From contig JAWUZG010000336.1 of NCBI GenBank assembly GCA_036785705.1, forward strand, positions 186,001-250,000: a DNA stretch of 64,000 nucleotides. Direction: 5' to 3'. Shown here piece after piece: positions 60,068-64,000 of this stretch (its first letter is position 1; the number at the start of each line of letters is the position of its first letter). The notes below the pieces were generated by a model that worked only from the letters and a program-made list of their open reading frames with translations, searched no databases and was not told the origin of the DNA. The position numbers were made by a program, and so were the translations under genes. Source of the DNA: Acanthornis magna. Lineage: Eukaryota; Chordata; Aves; Passeriformes; Acanthizidae.

Positions 60068-61618
60068 TGTGGTAAGTTGACACTGGCTGGACACCAGGTG
60101 CCCACCAAAGCCACTCCATCACTCCTCCCATCTCAAACAGGGGAGAAAGGCTCTTAAGTCAAGAAAAGGATGGGAGGTGATTACTCATCAGTTGCCACCA
60201 GGGGCAAACAGATTTGACTTAGGGAAATTAGTTGAATATATTACTAATAAAAATCAGAGTAGGAGAATCAGAAGTAAAGAAAATCTGAAAAACAGCCTGC
60301 CCCCACCCCTCCCTCCATCCCCAACTTAACTTTATTCCTGAATTTCTACCTCCTACCCCACATTGGTGCAGGGAGACAGGGAATGATCAGTTCATCACTT
60401 ACTGTTTTTTCCACTGTTTCTTCCTCAGGGAGAGGAGTCCTTTCCCTGCTACACAGTGGCATCCCTCCCAGGGGAGACAGTCCGCCATTAACTCCTCCAG
60501 TGTGAGACCTTCCCATAGGCTGCAGTTCTTCATTAACTGCTCCAGCAGTGGGTCCTTCACAAATTCACAAATCCAGCCGCTAAACCTGCTCCAGCATTGG
60601 CTCCTCTCTCCAGGGTTCTGCAGATCCCTGCCAGGAACCTGTTTCAGTGTGGCCTTCCCACAAGGTCAAAGCCTGTGGATGGTATTTTTTTGGCGTCCGC
60701 CCCTTCCCGGATGGGGTCCTCCACAGGCTGCAGCTGGACCTCTGCTCCACTGTGGTCCTCCATGGCTGCAGGGGAACATTCTGCCTCACCATGGTATACA
60801 ACATAGGCTGCAGAGGAACCCCAGCTCTGGTGCCTGGAGCACCTCCCAGCCCTCCTTCTCCACTGACCTTGGTGTCTGCAGAGCTGCTCCTCTGATGTAT
60901 TCTCACTCTACTCTTCTCTGGCCACAATTGTTCCTGTTTAAAGGAACAAGAGGGAATGTCTTTACAAACAAACTGTGAGGCCTGCTGCTAGATAAGCCCA
61001 GATACTGATAGGTGAAAGAAGCAATGGGAGGAACCATAAATTCCATAGGAATTCCATTAATTGACACAGACTGTTACTCACCCAAGGCTGTGCTAAATCC
61101 CTGGACTTAGAGAAAAAGAACAGAGACACAAAGAAAACAAAAAGCAGGGGGGAATGCATGTTAGAAAGGGTGTCTGTATTAGGCAATTTGGGGAGTCTGT
61201 ACCTCTCAAGTACCTCAGCCAACAGGTAAAGAGAGAGAGAAATACAGCCAGGAAATTAGAATAAAAAGGAGGCCGCCTCCTATAACAATTTGAGAGACCC
61301 CATGGGAAATGCCCATGACCTCTCCCTTTATTCATTAATAAAGTTACAGGACTCCTCTGTCTCCTTTTTGGACATAAACCCCTGGTGTTTGTGGATTAAT
61401 TTTCCTGACACTCTGCAACATTTTTTCATTCTCAAAGATGTTACCACAGAGGTGCTACCACTGTTACTGACAGGCTCAGCCTTGGCCAGCAGCAGGTCCA
61501 TCTTGGAACCAGCTGACATTGGCTGTATTGGACATGGGGGCAGTTTCCATCAGGTTGTCAGAGAAGTCACCCCCATAGCCCTCCTGCTACCAGAACCTTG
61601 CCACACAAACCCAATGCA
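60068..61618 (-). mobile_element. Older avian ERV LTR, minus orientation, interrupted by a nested LTR
   Basis: Plus-strand ends are TGTGGTAAGTTGAC (60068) and AAACCCAATGCA (61618), giving TG...CA termini. Read from 61618 downward it shares its landmarks with the truncated copy at 50118-50595: the GGTTTGTGTGGCAAGG start, GACACCAAGGTCAGTG, and CCTCTGCAGCC. It then continues through a part absent from that copy and ends near the complement of GGTGCCCACCAAAGCCACTC. Removing the insert of about 488 bp leaves about 1.06 kb of LTR in the expected order on both sides. No clear target-site duplication was found. Confidence 0.78.
60935..61422 (+). mobile_element. Younger solo LTR nested inside the older LTR, plus orientation
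   Basis: The proposed ends are TGTT (60935) and AACA (61422), a 4-bp terminal inverted repeat. Internal order fits an LTR promoter unit: TATA-like AATAAAAAGG (61260-61269), polyadenylation signal AATAAA (61337-61342), then about 80 bases of U5. Older-LTR sequence resumes on both sides. The left edge could instead be TGTGAGG at 60974, and flanking duplications are not evident, so boundaries are provisional. Confidence 0.6.
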
Positions 61619-64000
61619 GACAGAGATGCTGGTAGCAGCTGCTGGGGTCCAGGAGAGCTCAAAAGGCTTCACTCAAGACTGCTCTTCACAGGGTTGCGAG
61701 TTGATTTGCTTTAGTTATCCTGGCCACAATCTGGGAATTTTAACTATAATTTTCCTCAAAAAAAGTCCAATAACCACAATATTGTTCCACTTGGGCTGGT
61801 ATTTAGACAAAAATAAGGCTTCAAGGCTATTCATTAGAAAACTGGAGCTTATTAGACAACGGAAGTTCCTGGGAACAGACAGTTCTTCCGTTAAGCTCAA
61901 GGGGAACTTAACTGCCCATTAATGAAGGCCAAGGCCCAACAAGAAATCCTTGATCGTAGAGTGGCCAAGGCAGGGAGGAAGTGGGGGATGTGAGCTGCCA
62001 CATATGCCCAGGGTCATGCAGTCTTCAGGTATCCTGCTCCAAAGCTGGTTAGTGCTTAATTTCAGGACCAAATAAGCAAAGGCTTAGGGTTAGGCATTTT
62101 CTTAGCCACCTTTCAATAAGACTGCATCCCAACAAGTACCATTCAGCTACTGAAGGCTTGAGCTACAGTCATGAGGAATTACTAGTGTTTAGGGTTTAAT
62201 CTATGCTAAAAAAGAGTTTAATCTATGCTCCAAAAAAAAAAAAAAAACCACACCAAAAGACTGTGTTATTTTTACAGGTTCCTGAATGTGTATATTGTAT
62301 GAAGGCTGCAGAAATTAGAGCCTTGAGAAGGTGTTAGAGAGATGCCCAGTGCTTCTCAGTCCAGGCTAATATACATCAGCTGATTTCCAACCTGTATGGC
62401 AGACAAAAGCAACATGAGCCGGCTACAATAAAAGAGGTACACACAGGAAAAAAAAAAAAAGGCAGGGTGCATGCAGTTCAGGAGCCTTTCCTTCTGCTCT
62501 GACCAAGAGAATCCAAAAGGCCAGTGACCAGTCGATGTAAATTAAGACAGAGGTCCTCTTGGAAACACCAACTTTGCTTCGAGTCAGGAAACAATGGGTG
62601 ATTGGTGTCAATTGCTGTTGAGAGGGTGGGTGTGGTCCAGAGACAGCCAAAGGATGGAAATAACTCCCAGGTATTGCAGCTGTCAGTATCAGCCCAGCCA
62701 TGAGTGTTGTCACAGTCTTGTTCTCTCCATTTCACCTACCTTAGCAAAGTTCCTTTGACCTCCCCCAGCCAGCTGACCACTGGCCTCACTCTTAAGAAAA
62801 ACAAGCCTAGGCTGGACCAAGACCAAAACCCAAAAGCGATACTCTAGCCTTCTAGTTCACTCCCCCTCCCAGCTGACAGTGACAAATGAAGTGTGTTTGC
62901 AACAACTTACCAGTTACAGCATTTTGCAGAATTGAAGGCTAAAACCAGTGTCCCAAACCTCATGGTGCAAGCTGGCACTCAGAGAGGCACAAGGCTGTAG
63001 AAACCTGGTTCCTATCTCCCTGTGATTTGATTTTCAGCAGATCAGGAACAAATCTTTCCAGCAATAGTACTTGGGAATGGGTCCAGGCTTTCCAATGGAC
63101 CATTTTCTTTTTGGACAGAACCCTCCCCACAAAAATAAACCAGTTTGTTGCAATGACAGCATGCTTTCTATAAGAGTCTGTTGACAAAATCTGTGCCTTT
63201 ATTCCAATAGGGAAAGGAGAAATGAGTCAAGGGAGTCCTTAATCTTGTTAAGAGCTCAAAGAACTCTGAAACATTAATTGGCCTGTCTAGACCAGCTCTG
63301 TGTCTGGACACTGTTATTGCAGCCTCTATTGCAACTGTAGAAATTAGAGCTTGGGACCACACACACACAAATATTTAATTTCCTTTCTTTACATTGCATA
63401 CCCTTTTTCCTGCTTGCAGCCTCTTCTCTTATAGTTCTTAACAAAAAAGAACATGCTTCTCCATTTTTATTGATTTTTGTATTGCTAAGTTTCTGTGCTT
63501 TGTAACTGCTGGGGAAAAAAGCTATCACTGTGGTTGCTTTAGAAAGAAAATAAATAAATATGATATTAAAGAGTAAGTTTAGGACTAAGGGGGTGCTTAT
63601 CCAGCACAGACGTCATTGTGCAACACAATCTCAAGGGAAGGGCACCTGCTGATCTCCAAGCAAGGTTCAAGTTTACATCTCAAATATGGGAAAAATCTGA
63701 AGAAAGTCCCCAAATTTTAAAAAAAACTTGGGATTGACACAGCATTTCACCCAGATCACAGTCAGGGAGGACTCTTCATGGAGAAGAGGATGCCTAATCT
63801 CTCCCTGTAAACTGGTGCTCACCTGGTGCAGTGCTGCAACACTGGTGGGAAAAGCCAGGATTTATCAGAAAGCAGATGACCAAGAAGCAGCCCACCAGCC
63901 CATGTGGACTGTCCAGGTGTCCCCCTGTAGAAACCCCCCTGGCTCCAACACCATGCACAGACCCCAAATATGGGGTTGTCAGGGAAGAAAATTATGTCTA
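61619..64000. other. Intergenic, no gene recognised
   Basis: The part just after the LTR cluster may include more retroviral internal remnant, but I cannot show it. Simple features are a short TTTAATCTATGCT duplication (about 62197-62229) followed by an A-run (about 62232-62247), another A-run near 62448-62460, and an ACACAC stretch at 63359-63370. Confidence 0.5.

Noticed and set aside
61290..61922. 210-codon plus-strand frame
   Set aside because: It crosses from the nested LTR through older LTR into flanking sequence, with no coherent protein signature.
37823..64000. Thioredoxin-family exons expected from mammalian synteny
   Set aside because: No WCGPC-type exon was seen in the listed frames or in the sequence as read.

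Overview
The window is vertebrate genomic DNA and almost certainly from a bird. Three LINE fragments have the 3' end typical of avian CR1 elements, several endogenous-retrovirus LTRs resemble families common in bird genomes, and no mammalian SINEs (Alu, B1, MIR) were recognised. The species cannot be named from this sequence. The one gene present maps to the Z chromosome in birds (human chromosome 9 / avian Z synteny), so Z linkage is a reasonable inference but is not shown here.

About the first 37.8 kb is the 3' half of one plus-strand gene, SVEP1 (polydom; sushi, von Willebrand factor A, EGF and pentraxin domain protein 1), a very large secreted extracellular-matrix protein. I traced 19 coding exons (393 to 35279). 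All have GT-AG junctions and compatible phases, and they join into one uninterrupted frame of 1,942 codons plus a stop. In order they encode one calcium-binding-type EGF module, 30 consecutive sushi/CCP modules, three EGF modules and a short basic C-terminal tail. One 2,780-bp exon carries 14 complete CCP modules and two half modules. The 5' half of the gene (VWA, HYR, earlier EGF, pentraxin) lies upstream of this window. A long 3' UTR probably ends at a polyadenylation signal near 37.8 kb.

Introns hold two CR1 fragments (about 19.1-19.4 and 20.8-21.6 kb). The last intron holds an apparently intact solo LTR (33564-34512) with a perfect 5-bp target-site duplication. The remaining 26 kb (37.8-64 kb) has no exon I can support. 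It holds a CR1 copy (42.8-43.7 kb), a truncated LTR (50.1-50.6 kb), a near-perfect 41-bp-arm hairpin (49505-49597) and a cluster of LTRs at 59.4-61.6 kb. In that cluster a younger plus-strand LTR appears to sit inside an older minus-strand LTR.

The most interesting biology is within SVEP1. The CCP that matches human CCP21 lacks a recognisable version of the reported integrin alpha9beta1 recognition motif. The CCP run has two modules more than the human protein as I remember it. One CCP has two extra cysteines. I found no undescribed multi-gene system.
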